A stretch of 64,000 nucleotides of DNA, from contig CM060112.1 of NCBI GenBank assembly GCA_030522415.1, forward strand, positions 7,479,501 through 7,543,500. Reading direction: 5' to 3'. The DNA comes from Channallabes apus (lineage: Eukaryota > Chordata > Actinopteri > Siluriformes > Clariidae). Shown here in pieces: positions 8,907 to 18,600 of the stretch. Below the pieces are notes generated by a model. It worked only from the letters and a program-made list of their open reading frames with translations. It searched no databases and had not been told where the DNA came from. How positions within the stretch are numbered: the stretch's first letter is position 1; each line of letters opens with the position of its first letter. The translations under genes were made by a program, and so were the position numbers.

Positions 8907-11900
8907 GACATTTCCCTAGAGAAATGCATTTTTTATTATTATTGCCTATTTTTTTTATTATTTATTTATATGTAATGATCATACTAAAATAAACAGGTAA
9001 TAGATATTCGTCTGATGTAATTAAATCTAATTCAGGCTAAAAAGAAACTATATGTCAAGGAAGTTGCAAATATTTAGACTTCAAAACACTATGTATGACT
9101 TAAAACCCTCAGCAGATATTCTGACTTCTGGTTTGCTGTTACTATAAACCTGCCAACACAATATGAATTACTTTCAAACATTACTTTATATTTACATGTA
9201 ACCATACACTCATCAATAGTGTCTTAAAACAAGAGCATCTTTTAAACTAAATATTCTCTTTGGCTTGCCTGTTTTTTTTAAAAATAAAAATTATTAAACA
9301 AAAATTAAATAAAAAAATACTATTTGTCACACACACACACACTTGCTCCGCGACCGGAACTAGGACCCGGAAGTATAAGAGGAGTAAACAAACCACCGCA
9401 TACACCTTAGTCACTGAGTTCGCCATGTCGGTTCAGATTGTTTACTTTCTGATTCGAGTGTGTGTTTATCGGACGCGGGTTAAATTTGTGTTTTTCCCTT
9501 GCTCCCCTTCGGTGAGAGTCCTTAAACTAATTCGCGTGGTTATTAAGGGAGAAAAAAAACTCCAAATCTACATGGCACTGTGTGAAAAAGTGATTGCCCC
9601 CCTTGTTAAAAAATAACTTAACTGTTGTTTATCACACCTGAGTTCAATTTCTGTAGTCACCCCCAGGCCTGATTACTGCCACACCTGTTTCAATCAAGAA
9701 ATCACTTAAATAGGAGCTACCTGACACAGAGAAGTAGACCAAAAGCACCTCAAAAGCTAAACATCATGCCAAGATCCAAAGAAATTCAGGAACAAATGAG
9801 AACAAAAGTAATTGAGATCTATCAGTCTGGTAAAGGTTATAAAGCCATTTTTAAAGCTTTGGGACTCCAGCGAACCACAGTGAGAGCCATTATCCACAAA
9901 TGGCAAAAACATGGAACAGTGGTGAACCTTCCCAGGAGTGGCCGGCCGACCAAAATTACCCCAAGAGCGCAGAGACAACTCATCCGAGAGGCCACAAAAG
10001 ACCCCAGGACAACATCTAAAGAACTGCAGGCCTCACTTGCCTCAATTAAGGTCAGTGTTCACGACTCCACCATAAGAAAGAGACTGGGCAAAAACGGCCT
10101 GCGTGGCAGATTTCCAAGGCGCAAACCACTTTTAAGCAAAAAGAACATTAAGGCTCATCTCAATTTTGCTAAAAAACATCTCAATGATTGCCAAGACTTT
10201 TGGGAAAATACCTTGTGGACCGATGAGACAAAAATTTAACTTTTTGGAAGGTGCGTGTCCCGTTACATCTGGCGTAAAAGTAACACAGCATTTCAGAAAA
10301 AGAACATCATACCAACAGTAAAATATGGTGGTGGTAGTGTGATGGTCTGGGGTTATTTTGCTGCTTCAGGACCTGGAAGGCTTGCTGTGATAGATGGAAC
10401 CATGAATTCTACTGTCTACCAAAAAATCCTGAAGGAGAATGTCCGCCCATCTGTTCGTCAACTCAAGCTGAAGCGATCTTGGGTGCTGCAGCAGGACAAT
10501 GACCCAAAACACACCAGCAAATCCACCTCTGAATGGCTGAAGAAAAACAAAATGAAGACTTTGGAGTGGCCTAGTCAAAGTCCTGACCTGAATCCTATTG
10601 AGATGTTGTGGCATGACCTTAAAAAGGCGGTTCATGCTAGAAAACCCGCAAATAAAGCTGAATTACAACAATTCTGCAAAGATGAGTGGGCCAAAATTCC
10701 TCCAGAGCGCTGTAAAAGACTCGTTGCAAGTTATCGCAAATGCTTGACTGCAGTTATTGCTGCTAAGGGTGGCCCAACCAGTTATTAGGTTCAGGGGGCA
10801 ATTACTTTTTCACACAGCCATGTAGGTTTGGATTTTTTTCTCCCTAAATAATAAAACCCCTCATTTAAAAACTGCATTTTGTGTTTACTTGTGTTATCTT
10901 TGACTAATAGTTAAATGTGTTTGATGATCAGAAACATTTTGTGTGACAAACATGCAAAAGAATAAGAAATCAGGAGGGGGGGCAAAAAGTTTTTCACACC
11001 ACTGTGTATATGTATATATATATATATATATATATTAGTAAGGGCCCATCTTATTGGTCAAATTTGGACACACAAATGCTTGGCTCATAAATTATTTATC
11101 TCAACTCTTTGCGATATGGTTATTGCGCATGCCATTATCGCGATAACGATATTTTTTCGATATATCGTGCAGCCCTACTTTTAACAATGTATGTGTCACA
11201 CATCAGATATAGTTCTATGAGGACCTGGGGAACAGTAGGTACCTAGAACCCGCCTGCTGATCATAAGTGGCACATGGCAGCTGAAATCCTCATCATGAAG
11301 TCACAAAACATGCAGGGAATACTAAGTACCCTTTTACTGCTTCCACATGATTTAGGAGGGAAAGTTGCAGCCAAGTACTGCAAATCATCAGGCCTGGAGT
11401 TGATCATCTGCAGGTGTGCAGACCTCAGAGGTTTTGGTAGTTTACTGGTCTGGGGCAATCGAATGTGTCATAAGCCATGATCTTAGAGACGCTGCACATC
11501 AGTTTGGAACGGGTTATACAACCAAACAATTTGGAGTTCATCAATAAGGTGTACGCAAGTGGAAAGCTTTCAAAACAGTGACCAATCTTTCCAGAAGTGA
11601 GCGTCCCAGTACTCATCACTCACTCACTCATTTTCTATACCGCTTAATCCTGTGTTCAGGGTCCCAGTACATTAATCCCAATGTCAAACTATGCAATGCT
11701 CACAGAAGTATTAAAAAAAAAAAAACACACCCAGAGGTACATTTCTCACCCTACAGGCCTCGTAGCAAGTGTTAATTTACATGATAGCACAATTAGAAGA
11801 AGACTGAACAAGTACAGTTTTTTTTTTTGGTAAGTGTTGCCAGGTGAAACCTTTATTGTGTAAATCTGCACACAAACAAAGCACAAGACTTCTGGAACAA

Positions 11901-14900
11901 AGTCCTATGGACAGATGTGACTAAGGCGAAGTTGTTCAAATAGCATTGTTCAAACAAATAGCATTTCACCTAATTTTACCCAACTGTCCAGCACGCCGGT
12001 GGAGGGGTGATGCCATCGGCTTGTTTGGCGACCAAACGACCTGGTCAGCTTGTAGTCATGGGGTCGACCATGAACTCCTCCGTATACCAGAGTTTTCTAG
12101 AGGCAAATGTGAGGCCACCTGTCCGACAGCTAAAGCTGGGGTGAAATTAGGTCATACAATGATACAAAGCACACCAGGAAATCTACATTAATATGACTGG
12201 AAAATAAAAGCATCCAGGTTTTGGTATGGGCTTGTGCTGAACATGGCAGTAAATAAATTAAACCTAACTAACTTTCATTATTTCTTTGTTTTTTCTTTTT
12301 TTGTACTTTTTTCTTTTTCTGTTTTTCCTGAACTTTGTAAAAAAAAAAAAGTAAACCTTTACGTCTGTCTTTCTCTCTTTGACTATGAACATTGTCTCTT
12401 AAAGGCTAATATAAGGCCTTTTAATTTTTGTATGTTTTTCTTTTTTTCTAGTTATTTTTCAATTTCAAACAATGCATTCACTTTCTTTCATACATTTTCA
12501 CTATTCCTTGTTTAGTCTTTGTAATTTTTTTCTTCTGTTTCTCTCGCTTTCTTTTGTTCCTATATAAAACCTGTTCTTTTGCTCTCAGTGGTAGTTGACA
12601 GTGTGTGAGAGCAGCGTTGGCTCCAGGAAGTGCGCTACAGTTGGCCACGTGTGTGTTTGCAGTGTGAACTGGGCCTGACCCTGTCTCTGTGGAAAATGGC
12701 GGCTCTTAGCCGTGTCTCTGAGGCCCGCGCTCTCTCTCGGCTCCTGAGCTGCTTAATCAAAAGGCCACTGGACTGAAGGCAAACTCTCATGTTTATCCCC
12801 CTCAGGCTAACAAGGCTCTGCGCTCCCAGAACGTCGACCTCGTCCAGGAAAACCTGCGCCTGAGAGCCGAGGTGGAGAGCAGATCTCCTCAGAAGTAAGC
12901 ACCAGCTCAGTACCACTCACTCTCTCTCTCTCTCTCTCTGTGTATCACACTGTCTTCTGATACACACATACACACCAACAGCCGAGTGTTTAATCCTGAC
13001 ACATGCTATTGTTTATTACTCGCATCACAAACACTTCAGAGCTGTGCATCACTTTACACTGATATGATGTCATAGTGTGTGTTTTAAAGCTGTGATTAAA
13101 GCTGCGCACAGTGGTAGGTGTTTTACCTGCCATGCGGAAGGCCCGGGTTCGATTCCCAGCCACTGCATAGCAGTGCCGGTCCCAAGCCCGGATAAAATGG
13201 GAGGGTTGCGTCAGGAAGGGCATCCGGCGTAAAACCTGTGCCAAGTTGTTGTGCGGACTGAATATTCCGCTGTGGCGACCCCTTTGCCGGGAGCAGCCGA
13301 AGGAGCAACAACCACTGAGGCTTATTTCAGTTTAATGTGAACACTTGTACTCACACTTGTGCTCCCTCATTCTCACTTACTCACTCCCTCATTCTCACTC
13401 ACTCACTCCCTCATTCTCACTCACTCACTCCCTCATTCTCACTCACTCACTCCCTCATTCTCACTCACTCACTCCCTCATTCTCACTCACTCACTCCCTC
13501 ATTCTCACTCCCTCACTCCCTCATTCTCACTCACTCACTCCCTCATTCTCACTCACTCACTCCCTCATTCTCACTCACTCACTCCCTCATTCTCACTCTC
13601 TCACTCCCTCACTCCCTCATCCTCACTCCCTCATTCTCACTCCCTCACTCCCTCATTCTCACTCACTCACTCCCTCATTCTCACTCACTCACTCCCTCAT
13701 TCTCACTCCCTCATTCTCACTCACTCACTCCCTCATTCTCACTCCCTCACTCCCTCATTCTCACTCACTCACTCCCTCATTCTCACTCACTCACTCCCTC
13801 ATTCTCACTCACTCACTCCCTCATTCTCACTCTCTCACTCCCTCATTCTCACTCTCTCACTCCCTCACTCCCTCATTCTCACTCCCTCACTCCCTCATTC
13901 TCACTCACTCACTCCCTCATTCTCACTCACTCACTCCCTCATTCTCACTCACTCACTCCCTCATTCTCACTCTCTCACTCCCTCATTCTCACTCTCTCAC
14001 TCCCTCACTCCCTCATTCTCACTCACTCTCTCACTCCCTCATTCTCACTCACTCTCTCATTCTCACTCTCATTCTCACTCACTCACACTCTCATTCTCAC
14101 TCACTCATTCTCACTCTCTCACTCCCTCATTCTCACTCTCTCATTCTCACTCTCTCACTCCCTCATTCTCACTCTCTCACTCTCTCACTCCCTCTCTCCC
14201 TCATTCTCACTCACTCCCTCATTCTCACTCACACTCTCATTCTCACTCACTCCCTCATTCTCACTCACTCATTCTCACTCTCTCACTCCCTCATTCTCAC
14301 TCACTCCCTCATTCTCACTCCCTCATTCTCACTCACTCTCTCACTCCCTCATTCTCACTCACACTCTCATTCTCACTCACTCACTCATTCTCACTCACTC
14401 CCTCATTCTCACTCCCTCATTCTCACTTACTCTCTCACTCCCCCATTCTCACTTACTCTCTCACTCCCCCATTCTCACTCACTCACTCACTCATTCTCAC
14501 TCACTCACCCTCACTCAGACACTCCCTTATTCTTACTCACTTATTCACACACTGTCATTTTCACTCACTCTCACATTGCTTCATTTTCATTCAGGCTCAC
14601 TCACACTCCCTCATCCTCATTCACTCCCTTACGCTCTTTCCTTTTCGTTACAACTCATATTCTCTCACCTTCATTCAAACTCCGACTGTCTTCTCATGCT
14701 CTTTCATTCCTACTCAGACCCCCCCTCCCCCCTCACACTCTCAGACTCTCTCATCTTTTCACACTGCCATTCTTACTGTAACTCACCTCCCACTCTTATT
14801 CTCACTCTCTCTCATTCTTACTCACACAGACATTACAGCAGTCTCACTTTGGCCCACTCTGACATACACACACTTACTTTCTCATTTTTCATTTCCTCAA

Positions 14901-16116
14901 TCACTCTCATACTCTGACTTCACACTCACACACCCAGTTTCACCTTTTATATCAATTTTACTTTTACCCACTTTACAAGTAGCGTAGGACAGTAGAGTCT
15001 TGTGTCTCAGGAGGGTTAAACAGAGAGGGTTAAATCTCAAGCCCCACATCTATGAGCGTCTGTACTGTTATTGTATTGCTTTTCCTGATTGTTTTTTATT
15101 GTAGAGTTTATCTCGTCAGTTTACCGTTGCATTAATTATTACTATATTTAATAATTAACAGTGAAACATTTGCCATGTTTGTGTCCTGCCTCAGGTTTGG
15201 CAGGTACACTGTAGCAGCGTTGGAGGCTAAGATCTCCCAGTATGAGCGAGAGATGAATCAGCTGAAGAAGGCCCTGGAGCGAAGTGATGCCTACATCGAG
15301 GAGCTGGAGTCTCAAGTGTCCAAACTCCAGAACGGGCCTCCAACACAGACCACTTCCTTCGAGCAGAGCCAGGACAGAGCTGCAGACAGGAGGAGCTCGA
15401 ACCTGGACAGTACATCTGTAGGTCATCTAGACAGCCGCGGCCTCTTGGGTATTCCTCCTTCTGATAAAGCTTCAGGTCCTCAGAGGGACACGATGGTGAA
15501 CTTCACCGTGCCCTCCACTCCCCCTACTCCCTCCTCTGTGCTTGGCCGTTTAAGTCTGAAAAGCCCAGCGGCGCGGCCCGAGCGAAAGCCGGGCTGTGAG
15601 CGCCTCCCGTATCTGAGGAGGCTCAGCTTCGACGACTGTGGCAGCTCGAGCAGCCGCGCAACATTTCCCTCAGTGGAACACACTTCTCTTCAAGTCGGCA
15701 GTAATGAATTAGAGCAGAAAGCCCCAGTAAATCCAGCCAGTCGGAGTGTGTGGAGCATGTGGGAGGAGTCTCGTTCCAGCGCTTTGTATAGCGCACGGGA
15801 AAACGGGCAGAACGTCAGCGAGGTCGCCCCCTTAGCGGAGGAAGCTCGCATGGATGCAGCATTCCTCGACATCGTCTCCGAGCTCGACTCCATGATGGCC
15901 GACGGGGAAAGCTCTCACTCTCTCGCGCCTCGGCTTCCGCCTGACTTCGATGCCACGTCGTTATCAGATCTGGTCGTCCACGTCGATCCCGAACAAGCTG
16001 CAGAGCAGGAGCGCGGCGCCCCAGATGTAATGCAGATGATCTCTGCTTCCGTGAAGCGGAAATGTCCCAATGGACTATCAACGTCCAGCCCCTCCAAACA
16101 ATCCAAGTTCAAATAG
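6679..16116 (+). CDS. obi1: ORC ubiquitin ligase 1 (RING E3), six exons
   Basis: Joins 6679-6750, 7511-7646, 8124-8215, 8418-8636, 12806-12894 and 15195-16116: 1530 nt, 509 aa plus stop, all introns GT-AG with consistent phases. Known role of OBI1/RNF219: E3 ligase bound to the origin recognition complex that mono-ubiquitylates ORC3 and ORC5 to allow origin firing. RING zinc ligands C18, C21, C31, H35, C38, C41, C52, C55 are all present. RKHLRKTRGELL, two coiled coils (about 101-130 and 209-250), EARMDAAFLDIVSELDSMM and a basic KRK...SPSKQSK C-terminus match the family. Human OBI1 is about 726 aa, so the central region is much shorter. Pou4f1 follows on the same strand, the known vertebrate order. 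The 5' boundary of the mRNA and any upstream non-coding exon are not visible. Confidence 0.95.
7092..7103. promoter_or_regulatory. Second NRF1-type palindrome, obi1 intron 1
   Basis: TGCGCATGCGCA, a perfect 12-bp palindrome with the NRF1 core, inside intron 1 and 586 bp after the first. The rest of intron 1 (6751-7510) has only AT-rich text and a short (CA)n near 7170. Confidence 0.5.
7511..7646 (+). CDS. obi1: obi1 coding exon 2 (RING core)
   Basis: Residues 25-69: the RING body with HHVFCAACIELWL and CPTCRVPITPENPC. Acceptor TGCTCAG before 7511; donor at 7647 splits a glycine codon (phase 1). Failing to splice would add a stop after about 25 codons. Confidence 0.95.
8124..8215 (+). CDS. 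obi1: obi1 coding exon 3
   Basis: Residues 70-100, GGTNESKSSESHSVRKHLRK and on to REYE, matching the segment after the RING in the family. Acceptor AACAG before 8124, donor GAG/GTCAGG, phase 0. Introns 2 and 3 hold nothing notable. Confidence 0.93.
8418..8636 (+). CDS. obi1: obi1 coding exon 4 (coiled coil)
   Basis: Residues 101-173. Opens with a heptad-rich DELEVLLKENEELK helix, then a Ser/Pro-rich linker, then ANKLRAASELYQRVQEDVDK, which matches the family's KLRTANEIYEKVKDDVDKL. Acceptor TTCCAG, donor GAC/GTATGT. Confidence 0.93.
8838..8903. repeat. (TA)n microsatellite
   Basis: About 33 TA units directly after the left hAT end. Open peptide frames here (IYIYIY) are artefacts of the repeat. 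Confidence 0.95.
9548..11010 (+). mobile_element. Tc1-like element nested in the hAT copy
   Basis: Left terminal repeat 9548-9602 pairs with 10799-10850, both holding CTGTGTGAAAAAGT-type text. An additional outer repeat ending CACTGTGTATA lies at about 10970-11010 on the right only, so the left outer repeat is lost. Contains one transposase gene (9766-10788). Low decay suggests fairly recent insertion. Confidence 0.82.
9766..10788 (+). pseudogene. Tc1-like transposase with one nonsense codon
   Basis: A 340-codon frame, full length for Tc1, open except for one TAA at 10237-10239 (codon 158) where the family has a charged residue; the frame resumes without shift. N-terminal bipartite HTH (about 1-110) with GRP-type hinge SGRPTK near 58-63. 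DDE catalytic residues all present: D153 (WTDETK), D244 (QQDNDPKHT) and E279 (DLNPIE), spacing DD34E. GGGSVMVWGYFAASG lies between. Cut-and-paste transposase, inactive as written. Confidence 0.92.
11190..12235 (+). mobile_element. Degenerate Tc1-like relict in obi1 intron 4
   Basis: Scattered transposase-like text: HTH-like GCACATCAGTTTGGAACG region near 11495, a KVLWTDVTK-like block near 11905, a GGG...GLFGDQTTWSAC decay near 12000 and a DNDPKHTRKST-like tail near 12160-12190. Many indels; ends not placed. A 48-bp SINE end is inserted at 11613. Confidence 0.6.
11613..11660 (-). mobile_element. 48-bp severely truncated SINE end
   Basis: Flanked by exact 10-bp duplications GTCCCAGTAC (11603-11612 and 11661-11670). 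The insert is only the 3' end of the SINE that is complete at 22943-23311, with a (GAGT)n-like tail on the minus strand. This shows that the family retroposes and truncates at the 5' end. Confidence 0.8.
12236..12805. other. Distal intron 4, no gene
   Basis: Pyrimidine-rich, AT-rich text to about 12560, then a less biased block with a YY1-like AAAATGGCGGC at 12693-12703. Nothing else recognised. Confidence 0.6.
12806..12894 (+). CDS. obi1: obi1 coding exon 5
   Basis: Residues 174-202 and two bases of codon 203: ANKALRSQNVDLVQENLRLR then AEVESRSPQ, matching the family's ENLRLKAEVDNRSPQK. Acceptor CCCTCAG before 12806; donor CAGAA/GTAAGC. Confidence 0.94.
13102..13314 (+). mobile_element. tRNA-derived SINE with RTE-like tail
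   Basis: Begins with a tRNA-like head (GTGGTAGGTGTTTTACC, then B box GGGTTCGATTCCC near 13145) and ends CGCTGTGGCGACCCCT (13268-13283), GAGCAGCCGAAGGAG and a short CAA tail. The 16-nt block is identical to the 3' end of the RTE LINE at 4199-4214. Other copies: 25125-25365 and 27551-27805, both minus. Confidence 0.85.
13365..14930. repeat. 22-bp minisatellite in obi1 intron 5
   Basis: Tandem copies of a 22-bp unit CTCATTCTCACTCACTCACT(CC) with internal 4-bp substructure. Regular to about 14020, variant units to about 14500, then decayed to about 14930. Because 22 is not a multiple of 3 and the unit lacks stops, all three forward frames stay open for about 480-540 codons giving the same Ser/His/Leu/Thr repeat; they lack splice logic and are not genes. 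Confidence 0.93.
15195..16116 (+). CDS. obi1: obi1 coding exon 6 (last)
   Basis: Completes codon 203 and encodes residues to 509. Opens KFGRYTVAALEAKISQYERE, the second coiled coil to about residue 250 (ALERSDAYIEELESQV), then a disordered Ser/Pro-rich region with RRLSFDDCGSSSS, the conserved MDAAFLDIVSELDSMM helix and a basic C-terminal tail. Stop TAG at 16114-16116. Acceptor TGCCTCAG before 15195. Confidence 0.95.
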
Positions 16117-17065
16117 TTAACGTTTTTAAAATTATATTTCACATTTTATTTCCAGTCTGTGAAACATGACTTGTGTTGCTGTATGCACATGTGAAAGATT
16201 TTGCTAGTCAGGTAACTCAGACGATCGATTGTAATCTTAACACTCTGTCCAGGAGAAATATTCCTAATTGTCAGTTTACTAGATTTCTGAGAGGATTTTT
16301 TTTCCCTTGTTTTTTTTTATTTTTTATCATATGCAGAATTCTTCTAGTCCTCAGTGCCAGACTTCCTCAACAGCTACCATGAGACCGTTTTACATCTGGG
16401 ATCTTTTAGTCAGACCGATTCATAATAAATATTTAATCCTTTCACAGAACGAGATCATTTGATGATTACGAGCAATCACAGACTTCCCCCCCCAGCTCAT
16501 CATCAAACAGGCGCAATCATCTCGTCTGCTCGCCACTAAATCTTTCAAATCAAACTCTTTAATAACTTTCAAAAGTGAGATTCTGTAAATCTTTTTTTTT
16601 CTTTCTTTTTCCCCCCCCCCTCAGTCTATTCTGAAATGTTCATTTTGTGTTTTCCGGGAGGTCTCGATACATAGGAGAGCAGAGAGCCAGTGGGCTGTAT
16701 CCAGTGGGCGGAGTCTGGTACTGAAATTAGACCCAGTTTAGGTTTTCTAGAGCGTTTACTTCTCTTTTTTTCTTTTTGTAATAAATGTCTCAGAATGTTT
16801 CGTTAGTTATCTCAAGATATTTTATTCAAGTGCTCGACTCTCTCAGACATACTCTGAGTCCTGGTTTGACTTGAACACCTCTTGTATTTCCTCACATTTT
16901 CCACTAATGGCAGCTAATAAGAGTTTGTGGTCTTCCAAATAAATGTTGTGTATTTTTTCGCTTTTTTTTTTTTTTTTATCACCTGTGAAAGTGTTCCAAA
17001 CTATATATATATATTTGTAAATCATCCACTGTAAAAGTTGTACTAAATAAAATGTTTAACACAAT
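16117..17065 (+). other. obi1: obi1 3'UTR (inferred)
   Basis: AT-rich sequence after the stop codon with T-runs and poly-C near 16611. Poly(A) signal candidates are AATAAA-type at about 16424 and 16781, and AATAAA at 17046-17051; the last is taken as the likely end. No transcript evidence available. Confidence 0.5.
17046..17051 (+). promoter_or_regulatory. Candidate poly(A) signal, obi1
   Basis: Exact AATAAA before the Harbinger element and after the last obi1 exon, on the coding strand. Confidence 0.45.
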
Positions 17066-17615
17066 TTGAGTAACTAATATCATTCTCTATGACTTTGACT
17101 CAAATTAGCTTTAAGACGTGACCAGGCTTGAAGTTATTATGTTCCAAGTTGCCCCTAACAGCCAGGTTTGGACAAATCAGCTACATTTCTAATTTATAAT
17201 GTGATTCAAAAGTATGTTTTATAGTCTAAACCATACACGTGTTGTTTCTGGATGATCAGATGGTGAACTAATTTCAACATGATTCACTGAAATCAAACTG
17301 ACAGTTGTTTCTCACAAACTACTACAAATTTTTTTTTTTCCAATTAGAAAAAATCATTAAACATTGAGGGGTGGTTTCCCGGACCAAGATTAAATTAAGA
17401 CAGGAGTAGGCCTTAATCTAGAATAGTTAATCATGTTTTAAAAAATGGCTTTCTGAAACACAGATTACTAACACCTGGACTATGGAGTCCTCAACTAAAA
17501 TACACTCGATTAATTTAATACCATCTGTGCAAATCAGGATTAGCTGGATTGAGGTTGCCTATAAAACATGGAATGAACCAAGAAAAGGTTAAAATTGTAT
17601 ACAACTGAGAAGCAA

Positions 17616-18417
17616 ATGGCAATGGAAGTTGAAAAGAGAGTACGATCAAAGAACTTTTCTGAACATGAGAAAAGTCTTTTAAAGCAAATAGTTTCGAGAC
17701 TTGTTCCTGTTGTCGAAGATAAACTTCACACATCAGCTGAAAAGGAATTCAGTTAAGAATCATTAGTTTTATTATGGCTTTTTAAAAATCACTGTTGTAT
17801 TTATAATAGTTATTTAATACAGGTTTTGTGGAAAAATATCTAAATAAACCTAAAAAAAAACTGTCGCTGAAGCTCGAAGAGAGAGGTTTAAGACTGGCAG
17901 AGGACCTGCAAATAAAGACTGTGATGTGTTGGATGAGTTACTGACAGGAATACCGGAGAATCAGCAACCTTTGGAGAACATACAACCATCTGGACAGTTC
18001 AGATGATGGACCACATGCACCTATATTAAGTATTTGAATTTGATTTTGGCTTTTGTTTCTCTCCTCTCAAACTTCTATTTGCTTCTGTCATATGATGTAA
18101 AACATTTTCCCATTTAAAATCTGTATTTATTTGACCATATACTGTATGAACTGTTCATGTTTCAAGGAGAAGGTCAAAACAGAACTGAAGAATTGGAAAG
18201 CAGCTTACCCTCCACATCCTCATAAGCAAGGGTGGCAATGTCTGCCAGTACTGGTAACCAGAAGAAAAGACTCACTGTTCATGAAAAGTTGGCTAATGAT
18301 TTTCATGAACATAAATTGAAGTATCTTAAGGAGGAGCATGAAATGAAGATGAAGATACTACAAGTAGATCTGGAGATAAAGATGAAGGGGAGAGAGATGC
18401 AACAAGCTCAAATGTGA
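17616..18417 (+). pseudogene. Harbinger Myb-like DNA-binding protein
   Basis: ATG at 17616 gives MAMEVEKRVRSKNFSEHEKS and on to a stop at about 17756; this matches the N-terminal SANT/trihelix start (NFSE.EK..L) of Harbinger Myb-like proteins. Later pieces near 18165-18230 (VKTELKNWKAAYPP) and 18300-18417 (EEHEMKMKILQVDLEIKMK) match the middle and the C-terminal helix. Pieces are out of frame or separated; part could be spliced. Normally this partner helps the transposase enter the nucleus and bind DNA. Confidence 0.75.
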
Positions 18418-18600
18418 CATCAGTACATGAATCTGTGAAATAAATGTTGTTTTATTAAGAAAAGATGGATATTGTGGTGGTTTCAGTAACATACCAGACC
18501 AAAAAGTTGTACACTTTTAACAAATATTTGGTTTTATTATTACATGTATCAGATCTGAACAGAGGGGTGAGAGTTAAATAATGTAAACAGATCTATTTAA

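Larger units (their letters stand above)
8763..11177. mobile_element. hAT-type element in obi1 intron 4
   Basis: Ends are CAGGGCTGCATGATAT at 8763 and its inverse at about 11164-11177. Flanked by 8-bp near-duplicates CTTTTTAC (8755-8762) and CTTTTAAC (11178-11185), the hAT target size. Inside are a long (TA)n, a CCGGAAGT-containing GC-richer block near 9340-9540, and a Tc1 insertion at about 9548-11010. No hAT transposase frame is visible, so it is a non-autonomous copy. Confidence 0.75.

Noticed and set aside
9260..9616. Forward 118-codon ORF upstream of the Tc1 copy
   Set aside because: Runs across hAT interior and the Tc1 terminal repeat; composition and junctions argue against a gene.
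12635..12916. Minus-strand 93-codon ORF over obi1 exon 5
   Set aside because: Antisense shadow of a GC-richer exon; the plus strand has splice sites and family match.
13337..14987. Three overlapping forward ORFs of 478-542 codons reading SLTHSLILTHSLPHSH repeats
   Set aside because: They are the three frames of one 22-bp stop-free minisatellite within obi1 intron 5; no start context, splice logic or family resemblance.
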